From NCBI GenBank assembly GCA_009993955.1, contig JAACSL010000001.1, forward strand, positions 248,001 through 312,000: a DNA stretch of 64,000 nucleotides. Direction: 5' to 3'. A program made the translations under genes and the position numbers. This document shows, one piece after another, positions 39,024 to 49,726 of the stretch (positions within the stretch are counted from its first letter, which is position 1; the number at the start of each line of letters is the position of its first letter). The stretch is from Paraglaciecola sp. (GTDB taxonomy: Bacteria > Pseudomonadota > Gammaproteobacteria > Enterobacterales > Alteromonadaceae). The notes beneath the pieces are model-generated. The model worked only from the letters and a program-made list of their open reading frames with translations, searched no databases and was not told where the DNA came from.

Positions 39024-39947
39024 TTAGCTCGCGGTGCTAATGGGTGGGCGCAACATCGCTAAACAGGCTTTCAGTCTATGCACCGGGGTTAATACAATAA
39101 TGTTGCCACCCAATACTAATAAAAAGCCGATGAAGGTGGAGTGTTGCCACTCAAAACCTTCAAAAGCCATGCTCAGTGCCACCGCCACCACGGGAAACAA
39201 TACAACCGTGTAACTGGCTTTTTCGGGTCCAATGTCTTTTATTAAAATAAAATAAAACGCAAAGGCCAGCACCGTGCCAAAAATACTCAAGTACAACAAA
39301 GACAACACATAAGGTGCATGAAAATCAAAACTAAACTCCCCCCCAGTGAGCCAAACAAAAGCGCTTAAAAAGAGTGCTGAATACATCATGCCCCAGGCAT
39401 TACCTTGCAAAACCCCCACATTATTTTTCGAGTTTCGTACACTGGTCATATTGCCCAACGAGGCAACCATGGTGCCACCAACTGACAACAACAAACCCAT
39501 GATGGCCGCGTTTGAGAGGTCAAAGGCTAATAATTCTTGCCAGAATAAGGCCACCATGCCAGCTAAGCCCAAGCCGGCCCCCACAAACATACGCGGGGCG
39601 ATAGCCTTTCCAAAAAACAAGCGATTATTAATGATGTTCATGATCAACAGGGTGGAAAAAGCGATAGAGGTCATGGCAGAGCTTAGATAGGCTTGTGCCC
39701 AATACAACAACAAATAATTGCCGCCAAAATTACAGGTAGCCAATATCACAAAAAATAGGTGATCTTTGCCTGAAAATCGTAGAGGCAGTTTTTTAAACCA
39801 GCAATAGGCCCACATTAAACTGGCGGCAATGGCAAAACGATAGACCAGTGACACCTCAGGTGGAACCACTCCCAGTTGGAACTCAATGGCCAGCCAAGTG
39901 GAACCCCAAATCAAAACGGTGAGAGTATACAAAACGGTGTTGAGCAT
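39024..39947 (-). CDS. EamA/DMT superfamily transporter
   Basis: 307 residues with about ten hydrophobic helices in two repeats. The first begins 'VLIWGSTWLAIEFQLGVVPPEVSLVYRFAIAA' and the second contains 'YLSIFGTVLAFAFYFILIKDIGPEKASYTVVLFPVVAVALS', both typical EamA modules. Family members export amino acids, nucleosides or other small metabolites across the inner membrane; the substrate is not evident. It is followed upstream by the Lrp-type regulator on the same strand, which might control it. Confidence 0.88.
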   Translation of the reverse strand: MLNTVLYTLTVLIWGSTWLAIEFQLGVVPPEVSLVYRFAIAASLMWAYCWFKKLPLRFSGKDHLFFVILATCNFGGNYLLLYWAQAYLSSAMTSIAFSTLLIMNIINNRLFFGKAIAPRMFVGAGLGLAGMVALFWQELLAFDLSNAAIMGLLLSVGGTMVASLGNMTSVRNSKNNVGVLQGNAWGMMYSALFLSAFVWLTGGEFSFDFHAPYVLSLLYLSIFGTVLAFAFYFILIKDIGPEKASYTVVLFPVVAVALSMAFEGFEWQHSTFIGFLLVLGGNIIVLTPVHRLKACLAMLRPPISTAS

Positions 39948-40033
39948 AGGGGCTGAGCCGAAACAGAAGTGGTCACGAAGGCCGCTAATATATCGCGCTT
40001 GTGACCCAGCAAACAGTGGGTGATGATAAATAG

Positions 40034-40462
40034 TTAACGTTTAAATTTGGTTTCCAATATCACCGACGAATTGGTGCGTTCCACCCCCTCTAGGTTAGCA
40101 ATATCATCGAGGATTTTATTGAGCTGTTCTAAGGATTCAGCTTGCACCACGGCAATTAAATCGAATTCACCACTGATGGCATATAATTCTGCTACTTGAC
40201 TTAATTGGCGTAACTGCAAGTTGGTTTTCGCCGTGAGTTTCTGTTTCACTTTGATGGCCACATGTGAGCACACCAAGGCTGCTTGATACTGACTACCAAA
40301 TTCCACGGCATAGCCTTTAATGACACCGCTTTGTTCAAGCTTGTTCAGGCGATTTTGCACCGTTGACCGAGATAGGCTCAAAGCACGACTCAAATCCGAT
40401 ACGCTGATCCTGGCGTTACTGCGTAATAGTGCCAACAGTTGATTATCTTTTTCGCTTAACAT
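40034..40462 (-). CDS. Lrp/AsnC family transcriptional regulator
   Basis: 142 residues from ATG 40462 ('MLSEKDNQLLALLRSNARISVSDLSRALSLSRSTVQNRLNKLEQSGVI'). The track's longer frame adds 36 residues lying in the promoter region. The winged-helix part is followed by a RAM ligand-binding domain ('ELYAISGEFDLIAVVQAESLEQLNKILDDIANLEGVERTNSSVIL'). It is divergent from astA and upstream of an EamA exporter, so it may sense an amino acid and control one or both. Repeated ATTTTG tracts in the 137-base divergent region could be its sites. Confidence 0.85.
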   Translation of the reverse strand: MLSEKDNQLLALLRSNARISVSDLSRALSLSRSTVQNRLNKLEQSGVIKGYAVEFGSQYQAALVCSHVAIKVKQKLTAKTNLQLRQLSQVAELYAISGEFDLIAVVQAESLEQLNKILDDIANLEGVERTNSSVILETKFKR

Positions 40463-40599
40463 TTTGCACAATATTTTGGTTATTTTGCTTAATTTTATCG
40501 GCAATTTTTGCAGTTTAACAGTGCAATATGACGTAAATTTGTTGAACAATAGTCGCTCTTTTTTTCGCACAGCATGCCCTTAAGGTTTATCTCCTCACT
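40463..40599. promoter_or_regulatory. Divergent promoter region of the Lrp-type gene and astA
   Basis: 137 AT-rich bases. ATTTTG-like tracts recur at 40461, 40473, 40483 and 40504, roughly one per helical turn or two, as expected for Lrp-type proteins that wrap DNA. No single promoter can be fixed by eye. Confidence 0.35.
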
Positions 40600-41619
40600 A
40601 TGTACGTCATTCGCCCAATCACGCAGCGGGATTTTGCCGCTTTGCAGCAAATATCCGTGGAAGCTGGCCATGGTTTTACCTCATTACCACAATGTGAAGA
40701 CCAACTAAAACAGCGGATTCTAGACGCTGAAGTCGCCGTGCAGGCGAATCGAATGGATAACCAAGATGGTAGTTACCTGTTTGTACTTGAAGACACAGAC
40801 ACAGGCACTATTTTAGGCACCACGGGTATAGAGGCAGCAGTGGGAACCCAAACTCCGCTCTATCATTATCGCTTGAGTCAAACCCGCATCAGTTCGAAGC
40901 CCCTTGGCGTGGCTCGCACCATCTCTACCCTTCGAGTGTGTAACGATTACCATGGCGCCACCGAAATTTGCACCTTGTTTTTGCGCGCTGCATTTCGCAA
41001 CGGTTTGTCGGGTCGTTTGTTATCTAAAGTGCGGTTTTTATTTATGGCTGAGCACCCTGAACGCTTCGCCACTACCGTGATTGCCGAAATGCGTGGTGTC
41101 AGCGATGAAGACGGCAACTCGCCTTTTTGGCAGTGGTTGCAAGAACACTTTTTTAATATTGATTTTGCTACCGCCGTTCACTTAGTCGGCACGGGTGAAA
41201 AACACTTTATCGCCGAATTGATGCCAAGCTATCCCATTTATTTGAGTTTACTGAGCAAAGAAGCTCAGGCTGTGGTGGCTCAGCCCCATGAGGCAACGGC
41301 CCCCGCTTTACAACTTTTGTTACAAGAAGGCTTTCAAAACAAAGGCTACATGGATTTGTTTGATGCGGGTCCCACCGTAGAGGCTCAGCTAGGCGATATC
41401 AACAGTGTCAAACAGAGTGTGCGGGCAAAAGTTAAAATCGCAGACGTTGAAGGAGATAACAGCGTTATCTTATGCAACACCTTGATCACGAGCTTTAGAG
41501 CCACATGTACGAGCTTGTGTCACTACGACGACACCACACAAACCATGACTATTGATCCTGAGGTTGCACGACATTTATTGTTGAGTGAACACGATCCTGT
41601 GCGATTTATCATGGTTTAG
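40600..41619 (+). CDS. astA: Arginine N-succinyltransferase
   Basis: 339 residues. AstA transfers succinyl from succinyl-CoA to arginine, the first step of the AST pathway. Conserved stretches are 'VIRPITQRDFAALQQISVEAGHGFTSLP' at the start, 'YHYRLSQTRISSKPLGVARTISTLRVCNDYHGATEICTLFL', 'FWQWLQEHFFNIDF' and 'LLQEGFQNKGYMDLFDAGPTVEA'. It stands alone instead of in an astCADBE operon; astE is at 14981. A divergent Lrp-type regulator suggests amino-acid-responsive control. Confidence 0.95.
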   Translation: MYVIRPITQRDFAALQQISVEAGHGFTSLPQCEDQLKQRILDAEVAVQANRMDNQDGSYLFVLEDTDTGTILGTTGIEAAVGTQTPLYHYRLSQTRISSKPLGVARTISTLRVCNDYHGATEICTLFLRAAFRNGLSGRLLSKVRFLFMAEHPERFATTVIAEMRGVSDEDGNSPFWQWLQEHFFNIDFATAVHLVGTGEKHFIAELMPSYPIYLSLLSKEAQAVVAQPHEATAPALQLLLQEGFQNKGYMDLFDAGPTVEAQLGDINSVKQSVRAKVKIADVEGDNSVILCNTLITSFRATCTSLCHYDDTTQTMTIDPEVARHLLLSEHDPVRFIMV

Positions 41620-41672
41620 TAATTCAGGTCATTGGCGTTGGCGAAACCTGCATGTCGAGGCGCTGGCTGCTT

Positions 41673-43253
41673 CTATAAAGTTTCAATATTGTTTAAACAC
41701 CATTCGCCGCGACGCAAAGTGTGTTCGCGGCTTTCTTCACTTTGTTTGTCCCAGTTGCGATAAATCATGCCGATGCGTGGATTATTCTCCAAACGTTGAC
41801 GGTGCTGGTGCATAAAATGCCAATACAAACTGTTGAGTGGACAGGCGTGTTCACCGACTTTTTCTTTGACCTGATAATGACACCCTTGGCAATAATCACT
41901 CATTTTATTGATGTAGTTACCACTGGCGGCATACGGTTTGGTGGCCACAATGCCCTCATCAGCAAACTGACTCATGCCCCGCGTATTGGGCAGTTCAACC
42001 CATTCAATGGCATCGATATAAATGCCTAAATACCAGGCGTCTACCGCATCGGGATCAATACCGGTTAACAGACAAAAATTTCCTGTCACCATCAAACGTT
42101 GAATATGATGTGCATAAGCGGTTTCAAGGCTCTGGCTAATCGCTTGCTGCATGCAGGCCATTTTAGTTTTTCCATGCCAGAAATACTCAGGAAGGGGGCG
42201 CTGAGCTTGCAAGCTATTTAACGATCTATAACGCGGCATATTGGCCCAATATACCCCGCGTACGTACTCACGCCAGCCCAAGATTTGGCGCACAAAACCC
42301 TCAACTTGAGCCAGTTCAATCTTGCCTCGGGCTTGTTCATAAGCACTGACGGCGGCGTTGATTACCTGCATGGGATGCAACATTTTGCAGTTTAGGGCAA
42401 ACGACAAGCGGCTATGATACAAACTCCAACTATGCGGGCTATTGGCGGTCATGGCATCTTGGAAACGACCAAAGTGTGGCAGCAGATCACGACAGAAAAA
42501 CGCTAACAATACCTTGCCGTGACTGCGCGTGACAGGCCACATAAACGGCCCGTTCAATGTGCCAATGGTAACAATGTTGTGACGTTTGATGCGCGCGACA
42601 ATGTCACTCACATCATGGGAAAAAACCAAGGGTGCGGGAATGACCTCTAAGTCGCTACTTTTAAGGGCAACACGGTTATTGGCATCAAAATTCCATTGTC
42701 CGCCAAGTGGTTTATTGCCATCCATCAAGATGTTAAAACGCTTGCGCATCTTGCGATAAAAATGCTCCATGGTGTGATGTTTACCCGCGGTAAAATGCTG
42801 GTCTATTGCTGCAAATGGCAGTAAAAAATGCTCGCTATCTACACAGCTGATCTCAACATCACTGATCTGCAAGTGCTGCATTTGGGTCAACAAACGGTAT
42901 TCATCTGGGCGTTGATAACTTAGCTGTTGCACGTGAAATTGACGGCAAAGACGCAACAATAAGGCATGTAAATCTTGGTCTTGCTGAGTATCATCAAGAG
43001 TTAAATGGCAGACATGATAACCACTCTGTTCCAAGGCTTTGGCGAATTCTGTCATCGCCGCAAAAAAGCCAACAACTTTTTGAATATGATGGCTTACATA
43101 CTGACTTTCTTGGTGTAACTCGGCCAACACATACAACACCTCATGGTCTTTTTTGTCAAACCAGCTGTGCCGCGCATTAAGTTGGTCGCCAAAAATAAAA
43201 CGTATTTCCCGATAGTGGCCACGTTGCTCGGCTGTGCTCTTGCGTTTACTCAT
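41673..43253 (-). CDS. FeS-BCP cryptochrome/photolyase family protein
   Basis: 526 residues. The N-terminal 'REIRFIFGDQLNARHSWF' opening is characteristic of the photolyase-related DPRP/FeS-BCP group. FAD-binding features are in the middle and C-terminal half ('RQILGWREYVRGVYWANMP', 'RLMVTGNFCLLTGIDPDAVDAWYLGIYIDAIEWVELPNTRGMSQFADEG'). Four conserved cysteines bind an Fe-S cluster, including 'YCQGCHYQ' and 'HACPLNSLYWHF'. Members studied repair (6-4) photoproducts or sense light. I use ATG 43253, which shares one base with the stop of the upstream cry-DASH gene (TGATG). Confidence 0.92.
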   Translation of the reverse strand: MSKRKSTAEQRGHYREIRFIFGDQLNARHSWFDKKDHEVLYVLAELHQESQYVSHHIQKVVGFFAAMTEFAKALEQSGYHVCHLTLDDTQQDQDLHALLLRLCRQFHVQQLSYQRPDEYRLLTQMQHLQISDVEISCVDSEHFLLPFAAIDQHFTAGKHHTMEHFYRKMRKRFNILMDGNKPLGGQWNFDANNRVALKSSDLEVIPAPLVFSHDVSDIVARIKRHNIVTIGTLNGPFMWPVTRSHGKVLLAFFCRDLLPHFGRFQDAMTANSPHSWSLYHSRLSFALNCKMLHPMQVINAAVSAYEQARGKIELAQVEGFVRQILGWREYVRGVYWANMPRYRSLNSLQAQRPLPEYFWHGKTKMACMQQAISQSLETAYAHHIQRLMVTGNFCLLTGIDPDAVDAWYLGIYIDAIEWVELPNTRGMSQFADEGIVATKPYAASGNYINKMSDYCQGCHYQVKEKVGEHACPLNSLYWHFMHQHRQRLENNPRIGMIYRNWDKQSEESREHTLRRGEWCLNNIETL

Positions 43254-44551
43254 CACTGTGTCCATGTTTTGATATAACGCCCCAGTGGATCGTACAAACC
43301 TGTTTGTTTTTCGATAGAAAAGTGTCTTCCGCCGCGGGGATCAGCGCCAACCCCGGCGATGTATTGCCAATTCCCCCAGTTACTCGCCACGTCGTAATCA
43401 ATCAAACATTGTTCGAAATAGGCAGCACCATAACGCCAATCAAGACCTAACTCATTGACCAAACAACTTGCGACAATTTGTCGACCCCGGTTGGATAGCC
43501 AACCGGTGGCAGACAGTTCGTTCATTAAGGCATTCACCAGAGGATAATTTGTGCTGCCCTCACACCATTGGCTAAAACGGTGTGCGTCAAATGCCGTATC
43601 GAGTTGACGCTGCTTGGCCCCACCTTTAAAAAACAGCGAGCGAGGTTTGGCCACGGCAGCATAATAAAAATATTCACGCCACAGCAGTTCAAAAAAAATC
43701 CAGTAAGTAGACTCGTTAGCCCCATGTTGGTCTTCATAGGCCTTGAGTGCCTGGATGATTTGCTGAGGACTCAAGGAGCCATGGGCAAGATATGCTGAAA
43801 ACCGGGTAGAAAAATAATGCCCCGATAAGGCATTACGGGTCTGTTTATATTCACTGGCCGCTCGGGTGGCAAAGTAGTCATGTAAATGGGCCTTTGCCTG
43901 AGGGAAGGCTTTGCTCACGGCCGCGGTGGCTTGTGTTTGCTGCTGTGATAAGCCCGCATTTTTTAGGCTCAGTGGCCAAGCAGGTAAAGTTTGAATCATT
44001 GCCTTGGGGGGCGGCGGTAATCGGCTAACGGAGCTAGGCGCAGCGATATTGAGGTGTTCAACTTGTTGACGAAACGGGGTGAAGCTAGGGGGTAAGTGCT
44101 CAAGACTAAAGGGCAAGTGCTCAGGGGCAAAAAGCGTTGCATGATGCTCACTCAAGAAGCTTAACTGTGGAAACTTAAGTTGCAACGCTTGCCATTGCTG
44201 ATTTTCGTACCAGCCACAATGGGCTGTTCTGGCAATATGGCTTAAACATTGTTGAGGCGAAGCAAGTTGCTCGATATAAGCTTGAATATGTGCACATAAG
44301 TCCCCTTCCAGTACTATCAGACGCTGACCACCGTGCTCGAGCTCTTGATTTAAGGTATCTAAGGTGTGGCGTAAAAAACCTCGTTGTGCCGCACTTGGCT
44401 GAACTTGGCTATAACGTGCGACAAACTTACTGGTGGGTTTAAGCCAGTAAACACAGATTACTTCATCAACCAGCTGACAGAGCTGATTGAGGGCGAGATT
44501 GTCTTGCACTCGACAATCATGATCAAATAGAAACAGGCCAATTTTGCGCAT
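43253..44551 (-). CDS. DASH family cryptochrome
   Basis: 432 residues. The N-terminal photolyase domain opens 'IGLFLFDHDCRVQDNLALNQL'. The FAD domain contains 'WIFFELLWREYFYY', 'NALMNELSATGWLSNRGRQIVASCLVNELGLDWRYGAAYFEQCLIDYDVASNWGNWQYIAGVG' and 'FSIEKQTGLYDPLGRYIKTW', typical of cry-DASH. These proteins repair cyclobutane dimers, mainly in single-stranded DNA, and may signal blue light. It overlaps the FeS-BCP gene by one base, making a two-gene photoreactivation operon. Confidence 0.93.
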   Translation of the reverse strand: MRKIGLFLFDHDCRVQDNLALNQLCQLVDEVICVYWLKPTSKFVARYSQVQPSAAQRGFLRHTLDTLNQELEHGGQRLIVLEGDLCAHIQAYIEQLASPQQCLSHIARTAHCGWYENQQWQALQLKFPQLSFLSEHHATLFAPEHLPFSLEHLPPSFTPFRQQVEHLNIAAPSSVSRLPPPPKAMIQTLPAWPLSLKNAGLSQQQTQATAAVSKAFPQAKAHLHDYFATRAASEYKQTRNALSGHYFSTRFSAYLAHGSLSPQQIIQALKAYEDQHGANESTYWIFFELLWREYFYYAAVAKPRSLFFKGGAKQRQLDTAFDAHRFSQWCEGSTNYPLVNALMNELSATGWLSNRGRQIVASCLVNELGLDWRYGAAYFEQCLIDYDVASNWGNWQYIAGVGADPRGGRHFSIEKQTGLYDPLGRYIKTWTQ

Positions 44552-44640
44552 TTACCCACTGAACTTGAATGCGTGATGGTAAGAATCTAAGGTACGGTTT
44601 GAGTCTGGATAAAGCTCAGCGGCATCGCCATAAAACTCAT

Positions 44641-44668
44641 AAAAAAAAAGAGGCCAGCGCCTCTTTTT
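44641..44668 (-). terminator. Terminator after greA (possibly bidirectional)
   Basis: AGAGGC and GCCTCT form a stem around CAGC, with an A-run on one side and a T-run on the other, so it can end transcription on either strand. On the minus strand it lies 38 bases past the greA stop and upstream of cry-DASH. Confidence 0.8.
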
Positions 44669-44705
44669 GTTGTTAACTTGCTGCACAAGTAGAACGCAGC
44701 CTTCG

Positions 44706-45182
44706 TTAGATGTACTCAACCGCAGAAATTTCAAATTCAATGGTGCCTTTTGGCGTTTGAATGTTGACGATGTCATCCAGTTGTTTGCCGATCAATCCAC
44801 GGGCAATGGGCGAACTGTAAGAAATCATATTATTTTTGATATCCGCTTCATCTTCACCCACGATGCGATACGTGGTTTCTTCGTCGGTTTCCATATTCAC
44901 GATGGTCACCGTCGCGCCAAAAATCACCTTGCCGGTATTTTGCATCTTGGTCACATCGATGATTTGCACATTGGAAAGTTTGCCTTCGATATCTTGAATA
45001 CGCCCTTCACAAAAACTCTGCTGCTCTCGCGCAGCGTGGTACTCAGCATTCTCTTTTAAGTCACCATGCTCACGCGCTTCGGCGATAGCATTGATGATCT
45101 GCGGACGTTTCACCGACTTTAAATGTTGCAGCTCTTCACGCAACATCGTTGCGCCTTTGGCCGTCATTGGGTATTGATTCAT
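44706..45182 (-). CDS. greA: Transcription elongation factor GreA
   Basis: 158 residues, the standard length. The N-terminal coiled coil begins '[52 protein letters not shown]' with the acidic tip residues 'DLKENAEY' that reach the polymerase active centre. The C-terminal FKBP-like domain ends '[39 protein letters not shown]'. GreA stimulates RNA cleavage to rescue backtracked polymerase. It follows carB by 127 bases on the same strand, a common gammaproteobacterial order. Confidence 0.97.
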   Translation of the reverse strand: MNQYPMTAKGATMLREELQHLKSVKRPQIINAIAEAREHGDLKENAEYHAAREQQSFCEGRIQDIEGKLSNVQIIDVTKMQNTGKVIFGATVTIVNMETDEETTYRIVGEDEADIKNNMISYSSPIARGLIGKQLDDIVNIQTPKGTIEFEISAVEYI

Positions 45183-45309
45183 TATTCAACAACTCACTTT
45201 GTTGTATGGTAGATACACCTTTGGTTAACTTAGCTTTAATCAATAGGTGCAAAAATTATTATTTCAAGCATTCGGCCGCATTGTTTGCTGCCGAATGCAC
45301 AGTTTTGCC

Positions 45310-48300
45310 CTATAAATTAATGCGTTTATGCAACGCTTGCACAGAGGTAACACGCGCCCTGTCTTCTGCTTTATTGGCATTAACGGTGGCAAAAGCAGCG
45401 TTCATCGTGGTGGTGTAAGACACCTTATTGAGTAGCGCTTCGCGACGAATGTATACCGAGTCTTCAATAGCCTGACGCCCTTCCGTGGTATTGATGATAT
45501 AGCAATATTCACGGTTTTTGATGGCGTCAACGATATTGGGGCGACCTTCACTGAGTTTGTTCACTACACTGCAAGGCACGCCAGCTTTATTCAGTACCGC
45601 AGCGGTTCCACTGGTAGCCTCAAGTGTGAAGCCTTTGGCCAGCATGTTTTGTCCTAACTCAATAACGCGGTTTTTATCGTTTAAACGTACCGATAATAGC
45701 GCTTTACCGCCGACAGGTATGGGCTGACTGGCGCCTAAGTTTGCTTTGGCATAGGCTTCAACAAAGCTGTCACCGACGCCCATCACTTCACCCGTTGAAC
45801 GCATTTCTGGGCCAAGTAAGGGGTCAACACCTTGGAATTTCGCAAAGGGTAATACCACTTCTTTTACCGAGTAAAACGGTGGAATGATTTCTTTGCTGAT
45901 CCCTTGTGACGCCAAAGACTGACCAGCCATACAGCGCGCGCCAATTTTAGCTAAGGGCATACCCGTTGCCTTGGAGACAAAGGGTACGGTGCGCGCGGCG
46001 CGCGGGTTAACTTCTATGAGGTAAACCTGGCCATCTTTGACCGCAAACTGAGTATTCATCAAACCAACCACCCCTAATTCAAGGGCCATGGCTTTAACTT
46101 GCTCACGCATGACATCTTGAATAGCCGGGCTGAGGGAGTATGGCGGCAAAGAACACGCCGAGTCACCAGAATGCACACCGGCTTGTTCAATGTGTTCCAT
46201 GATGCCACCAATGACAACTTGCTTGCCGTCACAAATCGCATCAACATCAACCTCGATGGCATCATCGAGGAAACGGTCAAGTAACACGGGAGAATCGTTA
46301 GAGACTTTTACCGCGTTATTTAAATAGCGTTTTAAGTCTTTTATGTCGTAAACAATTTCCATGGCACGTCCACCTAATACATAGGAGGGGCGCACCACCA
46401 AGGGAAAACCAATACTCTCTGCGGCGATCAGCGCCTGCTCCATATTACTCACGGTAGCATTGGCTGGCTGCTTGAGATTGAGCTTGTTCACCATTTTTTG
46501 GAAACGTTCGCGGTCTTCCGCTTTATCGATAGCATCCGGAGACGTACCTATAATTGGCACTCCGCAGGCTTCTAAGTCACGCGCTAACTTCAGTGGCGTT
46601 TGGCCACCGTATTGCACGATCACCCCTTTAGGTTGCTCAATACGCACAATTTCCAAGACATCTTCTAAAGTCACTGATTCAAAATACAGGCGATCCGAGG
46701 TGTCATAATCCGTGGATACGGTTTCTGGGTTACAGTTGACCATGATAGTTTCATAGCCGTCTTCACGCAGCGCTAAAGCGGCATGCACACAGCAATAGTC
46801 AAACTCAATGCCTTGACCTATGCGATTAGGACCGCCACCGAGCACCATAATTTTGTCACGGGTAGAGGGATTGGCTTCGCATTCTTCGTCGTAGGTGGAA
46901 TACATGTAGGCAGTGCTTGACGCAAACTCTGCTGCACAGGTATCAACCCGTTTATAAACTGGATGTATGTCGAAATTGCGGCGTGCTTCACGCACATCAC
47001 TTTGGTCAACGCCGGTTAAATCGGCAATACGCGCATCAGCAAAACCTTTGCGTTTTAAGGTACGCATTAAATCTTCGTCGATAGCCGACAAACCCATGTC
47101 TGCCACTTGTTGTTCAAGAATGACAAGCTCTTCAATTTGCACCAAATACCAAGGGTCGATATTGGTTAAGTTGAAGATTTCATCCACCGACATGCCCATA
47201 CGCATGGCATCGGCAATGTACCAAATGCGCTCAGCACCCGGTTCACGTAGTTCGCGAATAATAATGTTTTTGGCATTGGGGTCATGGAGGTCAACGATAG
47301 GGTCAAGACCATTTACCCCTACTTCTAAACCGCGTAAGGCCTTTTGCAAACTCTCTTGTTGATTGCGACCGATGGCCATCACTTCACCCACCGATTTCAT
47401 CTGCGTGGTTAAGCGATCATTGGCGCCGGCAAACTTTTCAAAGTTAAAGCGTGGGATCTTGGTAACCACGTAATCGATGGCTGGTTCAAATGAGGCAGGC
47501 GTTAATCCGCCAGTAATATCGTTGGCCAATTCATCGAGGGTATAACCAATGGCCAATTTAGCAGCGACTTTGGCAATGGGGAAACCCGTGGCTTTCGACG
47601 CCAAGGCCGAAGAACGTGATACCCGTGGGTTCATTTCGATGACCACCAAACGGCCGGTTTTTGGATCAACGCCAAACTGCACGTTAGAGCCACCTGTTTC
47701 CACGCCAATTTCACGTAATACCGCGATAGCAGCATTACGCATAATTTGGAATTCTTTGTCAGTTAGGGTTTGCGCTGGCGCAACGGTGATCGAGTCACCC
47801 GTATGCACCCCCATGGGGTCAAAGTTTTCAATGGTACAAACGATGATGCAGTTGTCTGCCTTATCGCGTACAACTTCCATTTCGTATTCTTTCCAACCAA
47901 TCAACGACTCATCAATGAGCAACTCATTGGTGGGTGATAAATCGAGGCCACGACGACAAATCTCTTCAAATTCATCACGGTTATACGCTATACCACCGCC
48001 CGAACCACCCATGGTGAAAGACGGGCGAATAATACAGGGAAAACCAATACGTGTGCTGACATCCAGTGCTTGCTCCATGCTATGGGCGATTTCTGCATTA
48101 GGGCAAGCTAAACCGATAGACTTCATGGCTTTATCAAAACGCTCACGGTCTTCTGCTTTATCGATGGCATCGGCTGTGGCGCCAATCATCTCAACCCCAA
48201 ACTCCTGCAATACGCCGTGTTTGTTTAAATCCAGCGCACAATTCAAAGCAGTTTGCCCGCCCATGGTGGGCAAAATGGCATCAGGGCGTTCTTTTTCGAT

Positions 48301-48531
48301 GATCTTTTTTACCACTTCCCAGTGAATGGGCTCGATGTAGGTGGCATCCGCCATTTCTGGATCAGTCATGATCGTGGCTGGATTAGAATTCACCAGAATG
48401 ACACGATAGCCTTCTTCTTTGAGGGCTTTACAGGCTTGGGCGCCTGAGTAGTCAAACTCACAAGCCTGACCAATTACAATGGGCCCTGCGCCTAGGATCA
48501 GAATACTTTGTATGTCGGTACGTTTTGGCAT
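45310..48531 (-). CDS. carB: Carbamoyl-phosphate synthase large subunit
   Basis: 1073 residues. Two ATP-grasp halves are visible (about 1-550, opening '[25 protein letters not shown]', and 550-930, opening '[23 protein letters not shown]'), followed by the allosteric MGS-like domain at the C-terminus ('[24 protein letters not shown]'). CarB makes carbamoyl phosphate for arginine and pyrimidine synthesis from bicarbonate, ATP and ammonia passed from CarA. It lies 49 bases after carA and is followed by greA. Long antisense ORFs across it are shadows of biased codons. Confidence 0.98.
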   Translation of the reverse strand: MPKRTDIQSILILGAGPIVIGQACEFDYSGAQACKALKEEGYRVILVNSNPATIMTDPEMADATYIEPIHWEVVKKIIEKERPDAILPTMGGQTALNCALDLNKHGVLQEFGVEMIGATADAIDKAEDRERFDKAMKSIGLACPNAEIAHSMEQALDVSTRIGFPCIIRPSFTMGGSGGGIAYNRDEFEEICRRGLDLSPTNELLIDESLIGWKEYEMEVVRDKADNCIIVCTIENFDPMGVHTGDSITVAPAQTLTDKEFQIMRNAAIAVLREIGVETGGSNVQFGVDPKTGRLVVIEMNPRVSRSSALASKATGFPIAKVAAKLAIGYTLDELANDITGGLTPASFEPAIDYVVTKIPRFNFEKFAGANDRLTTQMKSVGEVMAIGRNQQESLQKALRGLEVGVNGLDPIVDLHDPNAKNIIIRELREPGAERIWYIADAMRMGMSVDEIFNLTNIDPWYLVQIEELVILEQQVADMGLSAIDEDLMRTLKRKGFADARIADLTGVDQSDVREARRNFDIHPVYKRVDTCAAEFASSTAYMYSTYDEECEANPSTRDKIMVLGGGPNRIGQGIEFDYCCVHAALALREDGYETIMVNCNPETVSTDYDTSDRLYFESVTLEDVLEIVRIEQPKGVIVQYGGQTPLKLARDLEACGVPIIGTSPDAIDKAEDRERFQKMVNKLNLKQPANATVSNMEQALIAAESIGFPLVVRPSYVLGGRAMEIVYDIKDLKRYLNNAVKVSNDSPVLLDRFLDDAIEVDVDAICDGKQVVIGGIMEHIEQAGVHSGDSACSLPPYSLSPAIQDVMREQVKAMALELGVVGLMNTQFAVKDGQVYLIEVNPRAARTVPFVSKATGMPLAKIGARCMAGQSLASQGISKEIIPPFYSVKEVVLPFAKFQGVDPLLGPEMRSTGEVMGVGDSFVEAYAKANLGASQPIPVGGKALLSVRLNDKNRVIELGQNMLAKGFTLEATSGTAAVLNKAGVPCSVVNKLSEGRPNIVDAIKNREYCYIINTTEGRQAIEDSVYIRREALLNKVSYTTTMNAAFATVNANKAEDRARVTSVQALHKRINL

Positions 48532-48580
48532 AGTGCTCTTCTTTACTCTCGTCTTTTAAACTAATACGGCTGTTCTACGC

Positions 48581-49726
48581 TTATTTAGCGGCCTGCATTA
48601 ATTCGATAAAATGATCAAACAGCGGTGCTGCATCGTGCGGACCAGGGCTCGCCTCAGGGTGTCCCTGGAAGCTAAATGCTGGTTTGTCAGTGCGATGAAT
48701 GCCTTGCAATGATTGGTCAAACAAAGATTTGTGGGTCACCGCTAAATGCGCTGGCAAGCTGCTTTCATCTACCGCAAATCCATGATTTTGTGCCGTAATC
48801 ATCACGCGATTGGCAGCCAAATCTTTGACGGGATGGTTAGCACCGTGGTGACCAAATTTCATTTTCAAGGTTTTTGCACCACTGGCCAGTGCCAGTAACT
48901 GATGCCCTAAACAAATACCAAAAATAGGGATATTGGTGTCTAGCAAGGTTTGAATAGCGCTAATCGCGTAGTCACAGGGCTCTGGATCACCCGGGCCATT
49001 GGATAAAAACACCCCATCAGGTTTAAGGGCCAACACTGCTTGCGCCGTGGTTTTCGCTGGCACCACTGTGAGTCGACAACCGCGGTCAACCAACATGCGT
49101 AATATATTATGTTTGACCCCATAGTCATAAGCCACCACGTGAAAAGGCTGTGCCACAGGTGCCGCTTGATAGCCGCCCTCTAACGCCCAACTTGCCGCGC
49201 TCCATTCATAGGCTTCGTCACAGGTGACTTCTTTCGCCAAATCCATGCCCTTCAGACCAGCAAATCCTTTGGCATGAGCCAAGGCTTGTGTTTCATCTAA
49301 ATTGACTTCATCGAGGGTCGAACTGGCCACAATACAACCGTTCTGCGCGCCTTTGTCTCGTAAGATACGAGTTAACCGGCGGGTATCAATGTCAGCAATG
49401 CCAACAATATTGTGTTCTTGCAAATACTCAGATAGCGATTGCTGGCTACGAAAGTTGCTAACCATCAGCGGTAAGTCCCGAATCACAAGACCTTTAGCCC
49501 AGATTTTATTGGACTCTTTGTCTTCGTGATTCACACCGGTGTTGCCAATGTGGGGGTAGGTCAAGGTAACGATTTGTTCAGCGTAGGAAGGATCAGTCAG
49601 TATTTCCTGATACCCCGTCATCGAGGTGTTAAACACCACCTCCCCTACTGATATACCAGAGGCACCAATGGCGGTACCTTTAAAGACAGAGCCATCTGCC
49701 AGCACTAATAGGGCGGAATAAGCCAA
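48581..49726 (-). CDS. carA: Carbamoyl-phosphate synthase small subunit
   Basis: 381 residues. The N-terminal domain has '[21 protein letters not shown]' and '[23 protein letters not shown]'. The class I glutamine amidotransferase domain has the catalytic Cys in '[13 protein letters not shown]' near residue 270 and the His-Glu pair in '[11 protein letters not shown]' near residue 355. CarA hydrolyses glutamine and passes ammonia through a tunnel to CarB. First gene of carAB; dapB lies upstream on the same strand after 389 bases. Confidence 0.98.
   Translation of the reverse strand: MAYSALLVLADGSVFKGTAIGASGISVGEVVFNTSMTGYQEILTDPSYAEQIVTLTYPHIGNTGVNHEDKESNKIWAKGLVIRDLPLMVSNFRSQQSLSEYLQEHNIVGIADIDTRRLTRILRDKGAQNGCIVASSTLDEVNLDETQALAHAKGFAGLKGMDLAKEVTCDEAYEWSAASWALEGGYQAAPVAQPFHVVAYDYGVKHNILRMLVDRGCRLTVVPAKTTAQAVLALKPDGVFLSNGPGDPEPCDYAISAIQTLLDTNIPIFGICLGHQLLALASGAKTLKMKFGHHGANHPVKDLAANRVMITAQNHGFAVDESSLPAHLAVTHKSLFDQSLQGIHRTDKPAFSFQGHPEASPGPHDAAPLFDHFIELMQAAK

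Noticed and set aside
44641-44668. Small RNA gene between greA and cry-DASH
   Set aside because: The only structure is a simple terminator hairpin; no promoter for a separate RNA could be recognised.
44552-44776. 74-codon minus-strand ORF between greA and cry-DASH
   Set aside because: It spans the terminator hairpin and the end of greA; no protein-like features.
47549-48325. 258-codon plus-strand ORF inside carB
   Set aside because: Antisense shadow of a highly conserved gene; Ser/Pro-rich composition and no family motif.
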